Assembly: GCA_009786445.1 (NCBI GenBank)
Contig: WQTE01000018.1
Span: 337-33,771 of the forward strand
Source: Oscillospiraceae bacterium
GTDB taxonomy: Bacteria > Bacillota > Clostridia > Oscillospirales > Oscillospiraceae
Length of the DNA: 33,435 nt
Reading direction: 5' to 3'
The notes under the pieces are model-generated. The model was not told where the DNA came from. It searched no databases and worked only from the letters and a program-made list of their open reading frames with translations. This document shows positions 1 through 7,759 of the stretch, one piece after another (position 1 is the first letter of the stretch; each line of letters begins with the position of its first letter). The translations under genes were made by a program, and so were the position numbers.

Positions 1-222
1 GATAAGGCGATTTTTGGCGAGTGCAAATGGTCAAATGATAAAGTCGGGCAAGTGGTGTTGGATGAACTTAAAAGGAAGAGCTTAATGTTTGGAAATTATT
101 CAGATAGGTCATATATACTATTTTCTAAATCAGGCTATAGTTATGATTTGCAACAGCACGCCATTGCAAATAAGGTTATCTTAGTGGATATAAATATGTT
201 ATTTGACGCAAGCATCAAGTAG
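1..222 (+). CDS. C-terminal fragment of a DUF234-type ATPase (5' end outside window)
   Basis: Frame 1 is open from the first base to a TAG at 220-222, giving 73 residues; the start lies outside the window, so the ORF track omits it. The visible part begins with a motif like FGECKW, followed by a segment rich in Asp, Glu and Lys. This resembles the C-terminal DUF234 domain of archaeal/bacterial AAA-type ATPases (PF03008), which carries a PD-(D/E)XK nuclease-like E-x-K signature. The N-terminal P-loop domain would lie to the left. Function of the family is not established; it is loosely related to the AAA_14-DUF4143 proteins found further right. Assignment rests on a short stretch, so it is moderate. 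Confidence 0.6.
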   Translation, partial: DKAIFGECKWSNDKVGQVVLDELKRKSLMFGNYSDRSYILFSKSGYSYDLQQHAIANKVILVDINMLFDASIK

Positions 223-272
223 CACTCCATGGGTTATACTTACAATACCTTTGTATGGATGGTGATTGGCTT

Positions 273-623
273 ATGAGCCGTACAAGTAAAATAAAAACCT
301 ATGCGGTTATATATCTGTGTTATCTTCTATATTCGATAACTATGGTTGTTGCAAAGTTTGCCGGAGAGCACCCTATCTATTCTATGCAGGCATTAGGGCT
401 GTATGCTCTTGCTTTTACACTCTTTGGTTGTTTTGCGATTATATGGCAGCAGGTATTAAAACGTCTCCCGCTTACCGTTGCTCACGCAAACCGCGCAGTA
501 ACTATCTTATACGGCATGATATTCGGTGCTGTGCTGTTTTCTGAGACAATTAGCCTTAATATGATTATAGGCGCACTGATTATTGTCGCCGGAATTGTGC
601 TTATGGTGAAAAAACATGAATGA
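273..623 (+). CDS. SMR/EamA-like small multidrug-resistance family subunit 1
   Basis: This is a protein of about 116 residues with four predicted hydrophobic segments, the size and topology of EmrE-like small transporters. The ORF track starts at 255, but the ATG at 273 is preferred because GGATGG lies about 10 bases upstream and the protein then begins MSRTSK just before the first membrane segment. The stop overlaps the next gene by 8 bp (shared ATGAATGA), so the two are translationally coupled. They probably form a heterodimeric exporter or flippase, as in paired SMR proteins or ArnE/ArnF-type lipid-sugar flippases. The substrate cannot be read from sequence. A Glu sits in the fourth-helix region (FSETISL), but the classic EmrE TM1 glutamate is not evident. 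Confidence 0.7.
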   Translation: MSRTSKIKTYAVIYLCYLLYSITMVVAKFAGEHPIYSMQALGLYALAFTLFGCFAIIWQQVLKRLPLTVAHANRAVTILYGMIFGAVLFSETISLNMIIGALIIVAGIVLMVKKHE

Positions 624-960
624 TTATATTATTTATAGCGCAGTTATACTTGCCATGGTATTTATCTCTGCTTGCTCACAAATTTTACTAAAAAAAGCAG
701 CACTTATTTCATGGAAAAGCAAACTCGCCGAGTATCTGAACTGGCGAGTGATTCTTGCTTATTTCATTTTTCTTATCGCTGCTGTAGTTAACTTTTACGT
801 GTTGCGCTATATCCCGCTGTCATTGGTACCAATACTTGAGTCGGCGGCATTTATATTTATACCGTTACTGAGTTTATTCCTTTTGAAAGAAAAACTCAAG
901 CCAACCCAATATATTGGAATCATCCTTATTATAAGCGGTATTGTTGTCTTTAGTCTCTAG
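616..960 (+). CDS. SMR/EamA-like small multidrug-resistance family subunit 2
   Basis: This 114-residue protein has four hydrophobic segments and a late L-K-E-K-L-K loop before the last helix, typical of the half-size DMT (drug/metabolite transporter) superfamily. It starts inside the stop region of the previous gene, so the two should act as a membrane heterodimer. A GGTG at 605-608 may serve as a weak ribosome binding site. Its bases 690-772 are duplicated in decayed form at 12650-12733, on the other side of the accessory island. This gene is therefore the intact left copy at the island boundary. Pairs like this occur in cell-surface polysaccharide or lipid modification loci, but no direct partner for that is visible here. 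Confidence 0.7.
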   Translation: MNDYIIYSAVILAMVFISACSQILLKKAALISWKSKLAEYLNWRVILAYFIFLIAAVVNFYVLRYIPLSLVPILESAAFIFIPLLSLFLLKEKLKPTQYIGIILIISGIVVFSL

Positions 961-1009
961 TGTGACGTATTTTTGCTGTCGCCTAAGCTCTTAAGCTCTG
1001 CCGAGCCAG
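690..1009 (+). repeat. Left copy of island-flanking direct repeat
   Basis: Bases 690-772 (inside the second SMR gene) and 969-1009 (just past it) recur in the same order and orientation at 12650-12767. The second block is a 41-bp exact match. Its right-hand counterpart contains the last codons and the stop of the spoIID-like gene, so 973-1009 is an orphan 3' end of that gene stranded here. The left copy keeps the 196 bp (773-968) that the right copy lacks. Similarity stops after CCGAGCCAG at 1009. Confidence 0.85.
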
Positions 1010-1119
1010 TAGCCTTTGAGTGAATGTCACCACTCAGAAGCGTAAAAAATCATTTTTATGACCGCTCTTGACCGTTTACAATCGACTTTTACATACCCGT
1101 CTATCTACCGTTTGCGATC
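961..1119. other. Intergenic left edge of the island
   Basis: No gene is seen. The stretch holds the stranded spoIID-like 3' end, then TGTCACCACTCA at about 1025-1036. That string recurs at the stop codon of the DUF4143 gene near 11361-11372. Two near-identical ACCGTTT(A/G)C(A/G)ATC motifs lie 36 bp apart at 1071 and 1107. This may be a decayed recombination junction or the remnant of another ATPase gene end. Confidence 0.4.
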
Positions 1120-2058
1120 CTATAATAGGTGTTCCTTAGTTAATGTAATCATAATTTTTTTCTTTAAAGTCGACATACTGCATTCATCAAAGGTTATTGA
1201 TAAAGGATACAGGTAAATCTTACCCAGTTTTGGAAAACAGTATAGAATGCCAAACTGGTACTTAAGTTTATTAACCCAAGTTTTAATTTTATCTGATTCT
1301 ATAAATTTTTTATACTCAGATTTCACCGTTGATGTATTATCGACAATAATTTCGCAATATATGTCAACGGAGTTGATGGTTACAAATATATCCATATTAT
1401 ACTCATCAAACACTAATTTTCCATCAATCCCTTGGGCATTAAGCAATTTGATAACATTTTCGAACTCTTCTCCATTAGAATAGGTGCACGACTTAGTCAA
1501 CTCAAGTGCATAGAGACCATCTAAGAGGACTAGAAGGGCACCGTTATCCGTAATTTTGTCGCAAATTCCACCCTTGATTAAGTTAAGATAACTACGTTTT
1601 TTGTTCATATTACATACATGCTTGTGCCTTGCTCGGCGGATATCAACGCTTACTCTGGAGTTTAACTTGAATGTATTAATATACAGTTCACCTTTAGAAT
1701 TACTATAGGTGAAAATAAAATTGTTCAAACTGTCACCACCCGTAATTGGTGGATTTTTCCCACTGAATATATAATCACGACAGGGGTCAAGTAACTCATC
1801 ACTCAAAAATTCTCCTTTTGCAGAGTTGCATTTTTTACAAGAGTAGTATAAATTTTCGAATAAATGCACTTTGGATGAATATTTGAGGTCGGCTTTTGGT
1901 ATAAAATGGTCAACCTCAAAATAATCTGAGTTTGCAAATCCGGTTTCCTCTTCGTGTAACCGACAGTATGCGCATGTAAATAAAAAGTCATTTCTCAGAT
2001 ACGTTTTACACTTACTGGATCTGTAGTTTGCCCATCTGAATTTTCGTTCATACTCCAT
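1120..2058 (-). CDS. HNH endonuclease, last gene of the two-component/methyltransferase operon
   Basis: This 312-residue protein carries a textbook zinc-stabilised HNH nuclease near its N-terminus. It has Cys29/Cys32 (CAYC), the catalytic-type EVDHFIPK (Asp50-His51), then Cys74/Cys77 followed by NSAKG. The remaining 230 residues match nothing I recognise and may be a target or partner interaction domain. The start has GGTGAG just upstream. The gene follows the response regulator by 12 bp, as the fourth gene of a tight minus-strand operon with a kinase and a DNA methyltransferase. The likely role is the DNA-cutting effector of that system, comparable in logic to HNH partners in ATPase-nuclease defence pairs such as Septu. 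That it is controlled by the relay is inference from gene order. Confidence 0.85.
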   Translation of the reverse strand: MEYERKFRWANYRSSKCKTYLRNDFLFTCAYCRLHEEETGFANSDYFEVDHFIPKADLKYSSKVHLFENLYYSCKKCNSAKGEFLSDELLDPCRDYIFSGKNPPITGGDSLNNFIFTYSNSKGELYINTFKLNSRVSVDIRRARHKHVCNMNKKRSYLNLIKGGICDKITDNGALLVLLDGLYALELTKSCTYSNGEEFENVIKLLNAQGIDGKLVFDEYNMDIFVTINSVDIYCEIIVDNTSTVKSEYKKFIESDKIKTWVNKLKYQFGILYCFPKLGKIYLYPLSITFDECSMSTLKKKIMITLTKEHLL

Positions 2059-2070
2059 AGTTACTCACCA

Positions 2071-2565
2071 TTATTGCATAGTATCAAGTTTATTTTTGAT
2101 TTCTTTAAGAATATCTATCGATTTTTCTTCAAGCACCAGTTGGGTTGCGATATTATCACGTATGATGTTTTCTTTTCGCAACTTACAAGCTCTTTTTATT
2201 TTATCTACAACATCCTTGTGACGTGCGACCATATCCGCTTTGTTAAGCTCATAATCATAATCGCCAAACTGATCAGAGAAGTCATTTAGTTGGTAATTAG
2301 TAAGTAACACAGCATATATTGTACTGTCGTGCTTACGAACTTCTCTCAATACATCAATGCCTTTATACGGCACTTGCTTCTCCAAGTGATAGTCAATAAT
2401 AAGAAAATCAATATTATTTTCCAATATAATCTCATAATATTCTTCTAGTTTTGAAGGAAGTTGCCTTAGGCACACCACACTCAGTCCTTGAGCTTCCAAA
2501 AACCGAGTATATACTTGAGCGTTTGCCTCTTCATCTTCAATAAATAACCCTGTAAAATTGTCCAT
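2071..2565 (-). CDS. Receiver-only response regulator
   Basis: This 164-residue protein has a complete CheY-type receiver. The acidic pocket is IEDEE (Glu10/Asp11), the phospho-acceptor is Asp58 in LIIDYHLE, the switch Thr89 lies in LLTNYQ, and Lys109 in ELNKAD. After the receiver there is only a charged helical tail of about 40 residues, likely a coiled coil, and no DNA-binding output domain. Output must therefore pass through protein contact. The gene starts 3 bp after the kinase stop, with GGGGATG as ribosome binding site, and precedes the HNH gene by 12 bp. Partner proteins are inferred to be the upstream kinase and the downstream nuclease. Confidence 0.88.
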   Translation of the reverse strand: MDNFTGLFIEDEEANAQVYTRFLEAQGLSVVCLRQLPSKLEEYYEIILENNIDFLIIDYHLEKQVPYKGIDVLREVRKHDSTIYAVLLTNYQLNDFSDQFGDYDYELNKADMVARHKDVVDKIKRACKLRKENIIRDNIATQLVLEEKSIDILKEIKNKLDTMQ

Positions 2566-2568
2566 TAT

Positions 2569-5040
2569 TTAATCATCCCCTTTCGGCAGTGAAACTTTAA
2601 ACTCTGCACCGCTTAAGATTTCAGAGCGATGCACGCTGATTGTTCCTCCATAACTATCAACAATGTCTTTTACAATATTCAATCCTAACCCAATTCCTAT
2701 TTCATCATCTTTCGTTGTATAAAAGGGTGTAAAAATAGTTCGCTCCTTACCCTTCGGTACTCCCAGTCCGGAATCTTCCACAGCAACGATAACATGTGAG
2801 ATACTTTGGGTAACACTTACTATGATCCGGCGGTATTGCAACTCTCTAATCTTTACTTGCTCAAAAGCATTAGTAATCAGATTAATAATTATAGACTCAA
2901 AGTCGATTTGCCTCATATTGTAGTAGCACTCCTTTTTGCAGTTTACTGCCAAGTCTATGTTATATGTTTTTACTATTGTAGAATAAAGTCTGCAGACTTC
3001 ATTCAACGCCTCAGCCAGATTTAAATTTACAGTAGCTTCTCTCTTTTTCTTTCGTAAAAAATTAACTATTAAGTTGCTATATGAAAACACCCTGCTGAAG
3101 TCATTAGATATAGTTGTGGCCACATCAGTTATGTCATCAATCATTAACTCTCCCTTTAGGTGGGAGTCTATTAAATATATACTTGCTGAAATTCTGCTCA
3201 CTATATCGCTTGTTTCATGCCCAAATGAACCGGTAAGCATGCCTAGTGAAGCGAGGTTTTTATATAAATTAAGCTCACTTTCCTGAAACTCAATTTTTTT
3301 TCGGTAAGCAGTTTTAGTGTCGCTATAATGCTTGTTGTATTCGTTTTGAATTGATTGTAGTTTTTTTTCCTTATCTACCGAATCTGCCACATAAGTGTTT
3401 ATTAATTGAATTATCTGATTACGAGAACTATCATCAACTCGGTGCGAAATTTCGTTCAAACTGCTGACAACAGGGTCTCGGCGATACCGTTGTTTAAATG
3501 CTTCAAACTGCTGGTCAATCTGCTCTTTCTCGCTTTCAAGCAATTGTAAATTATCTTGCTCATCCAAATAGGCTTGTCGCCTGACTTCGCTTATTAATTC
3601 TATACAGCTCGTGAGAAAATCTACAATCTGTAAATATGCCTCATTTTCAATAATTCCTTCTCTGTTTGTCGCATCTACTAGTAAAGGATTAGTATCATCT
3701 CCTATTCTGACCATGCCAATTACTTGATTATTTCCAACAAGATATCCATGTGTGTCTCTGACCTTTCTTTGATCTAGAAGGAGCCAATCGTTCCCGATGT
3801 CACCATATGGCTTTACTCTAAAACCATCGCGGTAAATTTTTATCCCACAGTATGTGTCCAACACCTTTCGAGCAAAGAGAAAATTAAATCCGGCTTCTGC
3901 ATTTGAGAGATGAGCACTTTCCCGTAAAAAAAAGTAAATTTCTACGCCCAAATCGCCACATAATAATGGTTGTTCATGTTTTATTTCAACTTTATCTTTT
4001 TTCCCTTTTTTGTCTGTATATGAAATTGAGACTTTTTGCGAATTGTCAGAAATTTGACCTTCTACTTTTGCATAACATAAGTCAAGTATTTCATTTGATA
4101 ACACAATATCTTCTATTTCGAAACCTGGTGCACTAAGCTCAATCTTAAAAGGATATTTCTCGTGTACGAATGGAGAAACCAGTAGACGCAACTCCTTTTG
4201 GAGCTTGTTGATATCCTTTTGTGACCATTCATCTCGTAACCCTTCCATGATAATAACTAGTCCAGTTTTTGGATTAGTTGGGTCATTTTTGTCATATAGC
4301 TCATTAATGTGTGTTAGGGGGTGGTTTTCTGTTCTGTTATTTAGGATTTCCAATTCATTTTCAACATCGTGGATTAGCTGCTCAGTATTTTCATATTTAA
4401 TTAATATAGGCAACACATCATTTTCGAGCACTGTAAGGATACGTGTGTTGTAGAAATCCGTATAAACAAAAGAATCTCCTCCCAAAATTTTTATAACCTC
4501 ATGTTTATCATCGGATGTTACATTCTTCACGAGGAAAAAGTTGTCAAGTTGTCCACTAACATACTTAGCAGCCGAAGAATCAGGGGAATTCTTGAGTACG
4601 GTAATTCTCTGTAATAATTGTGAGATGTCTATTGTTTCGTATTTATTCCAATTAATACTAACCTTAAAAGGTGCTTCATCAGAAGAAACGGAATACACCG
4701 TGACTTTTTCTGCAATGCGCTCAACAGAAAACCTACCAATCCCTTTTTTTCCGGTTTTTCTCCGACCTTTAGGTGTGTATGGATCTGTAACCTTGTTGTT
4801 AGTGCCGATGACCATCCACTTTCTCTCAAAATCATCTTGTGTCATGCCACATCCGGTATCTGATATAATGATTCTGCTATTTGGTGTGTTTGGTTGGTCC
4901 AGTACGATTTTCACAGCAGAGGCATCAGCATCATAAGCGTTTTTTATTAACTCGACCAATGCTGTAACAAAATCTGTCACGAGTTCTCTACCAAGTTGAC
5001 TGATATGTCGAGAGGTTGTCTTAAAATTTAGTTTTTTCAT
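2569..5040 (-). CDS. Dual-GHKL ATPase: N-terminal Hsp90/MutL/MORC-like ATPase fused to a histidine kinase
   Basis: This 823-residue soluble protein has two separate GHKL ATP-binding domains. The N-terminal one shows an N box around residue 34 (ELIKNAYDADA), DTGCGM at 61-66 and a glycine-rich lid near 97-105 (GKKGIGRFS), the pattern of Hsp90, MutL and MORC proteins. A middle region leads to a coiled coil at roughly 490-600. An H-box-like GHETSD follows, with candidate phospho-acceptor His608. A histidine-kinase catalytic domain closes the protein: N box about 715-726, EDSGLG near 754, GIGLGL near 781. There are no membrane segments or periplasmic sensor, so the input is cytoplasmic. The gene follows the methyltransferase stop by 9 bp with AAGGGG upstream, and the receiver gene follows 3 bp later. 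Family knowledge links MutL/MORC-type GHKL proteins to restriction-modification loci; signal sensing on DNA is inference. Confidence 0.85.
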   Translation of the reverse strand: MKKLNFKTTSRHISQLGRELVTDFVTALVELIKNAYDADASAVKIVLDQPNTPNSRIIISDTGCGMTQDDFERKWMVIGTNNKVTDPYTPKGRRKTGKKGIGRFSVERIAEKVTVYSVSSDEAPFKVSINWNKYETIDISQLLQRITVLKNSPDSSAAKYVSGQLDNFFLVKNVTSDDKHEVIKILGGDSFVYTDFYNTRILTVLENDVLPILIKYENTEQLIHDVENELEILNNRTENHPLTHINELYDKNDPTNPKTGLVIIMEGLRDEWSQKDINKLQKELRLLVSPFVHEKYPFKIELSAPGFEIEDIVLSNEILDLCYAKVEGQISDNSQKVSISYTDKKGKKDKVEIKHEQPLLCGDLGVEIYFFLRESAHLSNAEAGFNFLFARKVLDTYCGIKIYRDGFRVKPYGDIGNDWLLLDQRKVRDTHGYLVGNNQVIGMVRIGDDTNPLLVDATNREGIIENEAYLQIVDFLTSCIELISEVRRQAYLDEQDNLQLLESEKEQIDQQFEAFKQRYRRDPVVSSLNEISHRVDDSSRNQIIQLINTYVADSVDKEKKLQSIQNEYNKHYSDTKTAYRKKIEFQESELNLYKNLASLGMLTGSFGHETSDIVSRISASIYLIDSHLKGELMIDDITDVATTISNDFSRVFSYSNLIVNFLRKKKREATVNLNLAEALNEVCRLYSTIVKTYNIDLAVNCKKECYYNMRQIDFESIIINLITNAFEQVKIRELQYRRIIVSVTQSISHVIVAVEDSGLGVPKGKERTIFTPFYTTKDDEIGIGLGLNIVKDIVDSYGGTISVHRSEILSGAEFKVSLPKGDD

Positions 5041-5049
5041 TATGACCCC

Positions 5050-6954
5050 TTACATATTCATTACGATTTCAGTTTCCTGCTCAGTTAAATTGTACAGTTC
5101 ACAGACAAGCCTGTCGAGCTCATTTCTGCTTTCAAGTAAATTCCCTTTCTTCACTGAAACAAAATCTGCGATTGATTTTGATCCTCTCACATTGAGCGGT
5201 AAGGAGTTTAACTCGTTTGCAGAGACCTGAGTATTACCACTTATGCTGCTAAAAAGATAATTAATCAATTTTGAGTTTAACATGCCAAGGAAGAAACAAA
5301 GCGTACTGTCCGGAAGTAATTCATTTCGCCCAACCTTACTGCATAAAAAATTAACATGGTTTTCTAAATAATAAATCGCATAATTATCCAAAAATTCCTC
5401 TGACATAATGCATGCTTTAAACCTAAATGCTCTGTCAAAATTTGTTGTCCGCTGAATTAGGAGCTTCCTTCCACGCATTATTAAAGGTTTTGTTTTATTT
5501 ACTATTCTTGCATACTGCTTTCTCTCAGGGTTCGCCAACTTGCTTTGATAATTAAACAAAGCAAGTTGAATATTCCCTCCGTAAATTACAGGAATGCCTT
5601 CTGAGGCTGAATCAACTAATATTTCTTTGTGCTGATTCCAAACAAATAGACCATTAGAAAACTTTTCTCCAGACTGTTCATCTTTTAACAGAGCGCCATT
5701 TGCGTATACTTTATCAATTATATCATACATCTTAATGTTTTTAGCTATAACAAACGTATAATTATTATTTTCACCCATCATGATTTTTGCGCGTTTTATC
5801 TTAAAATCCGAAACTATAGAATCGGCTTTATCGTAAAACTGGATTTGAGTTTTGCTGTTTAGTATTTTTTTCATTTCCATGCATATGATCAAAACAGCCT
5901 GTTCAGCTCCATAAAACACATTAACTCTCGGTTGAATGCTTTTGATGGATGAAATTCTCAAATCCCGGAACTTCGATCTGAGATTTTTGAAATATAACCC
6001 GGAACGAATAGACTGAGGAACTATAAAGCACATCGTGCCCTCATCACTTAAATGAGATACACCCCAGTACATAAAAAAAGAATAAATATTTGGCTGTCCG
6101 TATACGATATGCTTATATCCAGTGAGGTTCTTCGTAGAATTTGTATTCATTTTGAAGAAAGGAGGATTTCCTAAAATGATAGAAAACTTTGAATCAATCT
6201 TCTCTGTTACTGTATTTCTCAATTGAACATACTTAAAGCACAGACTCTCATCTTTCAACATTTTTACGAGGTGTTTTCTGTTCAATTCATTCTTAGAGCA
6301 CAAAAGCAATACGCAAAATACGTTAACTTTTGTGGCAATAACTGCAAAGGGATTAACATCATATCCGTGTAAATTGCTATTGACAAAATCCAGTACCTCT
6401 GCAAAATCCCACAACTCACATAGCTTTCTAACAGTTTCAGCTAATATAACTCCAGACCCACATGCTGGGTCAACAATTTTCTCCTCTGGTTTCAATTTCT
6501 TAAGCTTTTCATCAATTGAAATCAGCATTTTTTTCACAATTAAAGGCGGTGTGTAAAATTGTCCAAACACTTTCTTTACTCCTCTGTCTAAGAAGCAATC
6601 ATGTTTGTTTAGTAAGTTAATAATGCACTCAATCCCCGCACCCTCATCAACCGAAAAACTAATTGGTTCATCTGGCACAAACCAAGAAAAAAAGCCATCT
6701 GAATCAAAGAACTTTATTAAACCAGTGTAATTAGTGTGTATGCCAATACATTTGCTTAGCATATATACAATAACATGAATATATGCAATTTCATAACAAA
6801 TTGATTCAATTAGAAGGCGGTTATCTAGTTTCAAGGTTCTATGAACACCAGAGTATTCGTGTTTGCTATAATAATGTAATTCAAAGGATTTCGGAAGTTT
6901 TTTGTTTACGTTCTTTGATAGGTTTATGATTTTATCAAGGATTTCTTGGTGCAT
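5050..6954 (-). CDS. N6-adenine-type DNA methyltransferase with TaqI-like specificity domain
   Basis: This 634-residue protein has the gamma-class order of motifs: GQFYTPP (motif X, 131-137), VDPACGSG (motif I, S-adenosylmethionine binding, 161-168) and the catalytic NPPF at 263-266. The C-terminal third resembles the TaqI/Eco57I-like target recognition domain, including a GNTQVSANELNSLP stretch. About 130 N-terminal residues precede the catalytic core and are unassigned; no nuclease motif is evident in them. The protein should methylate adenine in a specific DNA site. An in-frame TAG lies just upstream, so the ATG at 6954 is the first possible start. It is preceded only by GGGAATGCTAGACA and overlaps a 12-codon leader ORF. 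It is the first gene of the operon and may mark self DNA for the HNH nuclease. Confidence 0.88.
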   Translation of the reverse strand: MHQEILDKIINLSKNVNKKLPKSFELHYYSKHEYSGVHRTLKLDNRLLIESICYEIAYIHVIVYMLSKCIGIHTNYTGLIKFFDSDGFFSWFVPDEPISFSVDEGAGIECIINLLNKHDCFLDRGVKKVFGQFYTPPLIVKKMLISIDEKLKKLKPEEKIVDPACGSGVILAETVRKLCELWDFAEVLDFVNSNLHGYDVNPFAVIATKVNVFCVLLLCSKNELNRKHLVKMLKDESLCFKYVQLRNTVTEKIDSKFSIILGNPPFFKMNTNSTKNLTGYKHIVYGQPNIYSFFMYWGVSHLSDEGTMCFIVPQSIRSGLYFKNLRSKFRDLRISSIKSIQPRVNVFYGAEQAVLIICMEMKKILNSKTQIQFYDKADSIVSDFKIKRAKIMMGENNNYTFVIAKNIKMYDIIDKVYANGALLKDEQSGEKFSNGLFVWNQHKEILVDSASEGIPVIYGGNIQLALFNYQSKLANPERKQYARIVNKTKPLIMRGRKLLIQRTTNFDRAFRFKACIMSEEFLDNYAIYYLENHVNFLCSKVGRNELLPDSTLCFFLGMLNSKLINYLFSSISGNTQVSANELNSLPLNVRGSKSIADFVSVKKGNLLESRNELDRLVCELYNLTEQETEIVMNM

Positions 6955-6973
6955 TGTCTAGCATTCCCAACAT
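6935..6973 (-). CDS. Possible 12-codon leader ORF overlapping the methyltransferase start
   Basis: Below the promoter, the strongest Shine-Dalgarno in the leader (GGAGGG, plus-strand 6986-6991) is placed for an ATG at 6973, not for the methyltransferase ATG at 6954. The ORF from 6973 encodes MLGMLDNAPRNP and stops at 6935, so it spans the methyltransferase start in another frame. It could couple or dampen translation of the methyltransferase. No peptide function is implied. Confidence 0.4.
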   Translation of the reverse strand: MLGMLDNAPRNP

Positions 6974-7012
6974 TAAGTCTTTGTTCCCTCCATAAAGATA
7001 TAATTAAAAGCT

Positions 7013-7040
7013 ATTATATCATCAATTGCCGAAAAAGCAA
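7013..7040 (-). promoter_or_regulatory. Predicted promoter of the methyltransferase-kinase-receiver-HNH operon
   Basis: On the minus strand there is TTGCTT (7040-7035), a 16-bp spacer and a perfect TATAAT (7018-7013). A start near 7006 would give a leader of about 50 nt containing the GGAGGG site and the short leader ORF. It is the only good promoter seen before the four tightly spaced genes. Confidence 0.6.
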
Positions 7041-7099
7041 GAACGCTTTGGTTTTGAGGTACCCAAAAAGTCGGAAAAGATTCCCAAACTTTATCATTG

Positions 7100-7215
7100 C
7101 CTGTTATTGTACAGACCCGACCGTGTCGCCCCTCCCTCAATAGAGAGATGAGACGGAAGATAAGAATCCCCGCCCACCCCTGCGGTGCTACCCTACTGCG
7201 ATAAAAGAAGAAATA
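7100..7215. other. GC-rich unassigned block within the AT-rich island
   Basis: This stretch is strikingly C/G-rich compared with its neighbours and includes small dyads such as CGACCGTGTCG. The ORF track calls an 86-aa minus-strand ORF across it (6973-7233), but it has no ribosome binding site and a composition unlike a real protein. It may be part of an imported mobile element or repeat. From here to 7413 no gene is supported. Confidence 0.3.
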
Positions 7216-7413
7216 AGTACCAAAGACCTGCATATGCGGATCTTTTTGTAAAAAACAACACCGTCAAAACAGAGATATATACGCACTGAATCAAGTAGAA
7301 AAAGACACTGTTGATAACTTTTCCACACTTGCACCCTTAAAAACACTTTGCAAGCTCTCTGCGCCATTCATGGCTGATTTCATTAACTTTTTCCGCAATA
7401 ATGTTCAACATTT

Positions 7414-7677
7414 TCAGAATTTACTGTCTGGCATATTGCACAACTTAAGGAAAGCAGTATATTCGCTTTTTCTTTGCAAATACAGTATAATCCCGCGTTT
7501 GACAGTTGCGTAGTACATAAAGAGTCCCATCTGTACTATCGGGTTCGGTTTATGTTCCTTTGAGTAACCGTATTGCTTCAACCCTTCCTCTTGTTCTATT
7601 TCAAAAAAATAGTTTGTGCAGTCGTAATACAGCACTCCAGGCTTGCGGTCAATTACTTTTGTGCTCCGCTTGTACAA
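7414..7677 (-). pseudogene. Degenerate IS1634-type (IS4-group) transposase remnant
   Basis: The 87-residue ORF contains VLYYDCTNYFFEIEQEEGL and YSKEHKPNPIVQMGLFM, close to the conserved core of IS1634-family DDE transposases. Full-length transposases of this family are several hundred residues. Here the core is cut off after MGLFM and continues into an unrelated tail, and nothing recognisable extends the other way. It is a dead remnant with no intact terminal repeats seen. It sits between the methyltransferase operon and the XRE gene, and marks past transposition in the island. Confidence 0.75.
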
Positions 7678-7759
7678 CTCGCTATGTCTATCTGTACATT
7701 CACTATATCGAAATTATGGTGTAAAATATGATGAATATTGTTGGAGTAAGGAGATATCT

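Noticed and set aside
1120-6954. Detocs, Septu or a plain type II restriction system
   Set aside because: Detocs uses a different kinase and effector set, Septu pairs an SMC-like ATPase with HNH, and a plain type II system needs no relay; none fits all four genes.
6973-7233. 86-aa minus-strand ORF
   Set aside because: No ribosome binding site, odd composition across a GC-rich patch, and it spans the operon promoter and leader.
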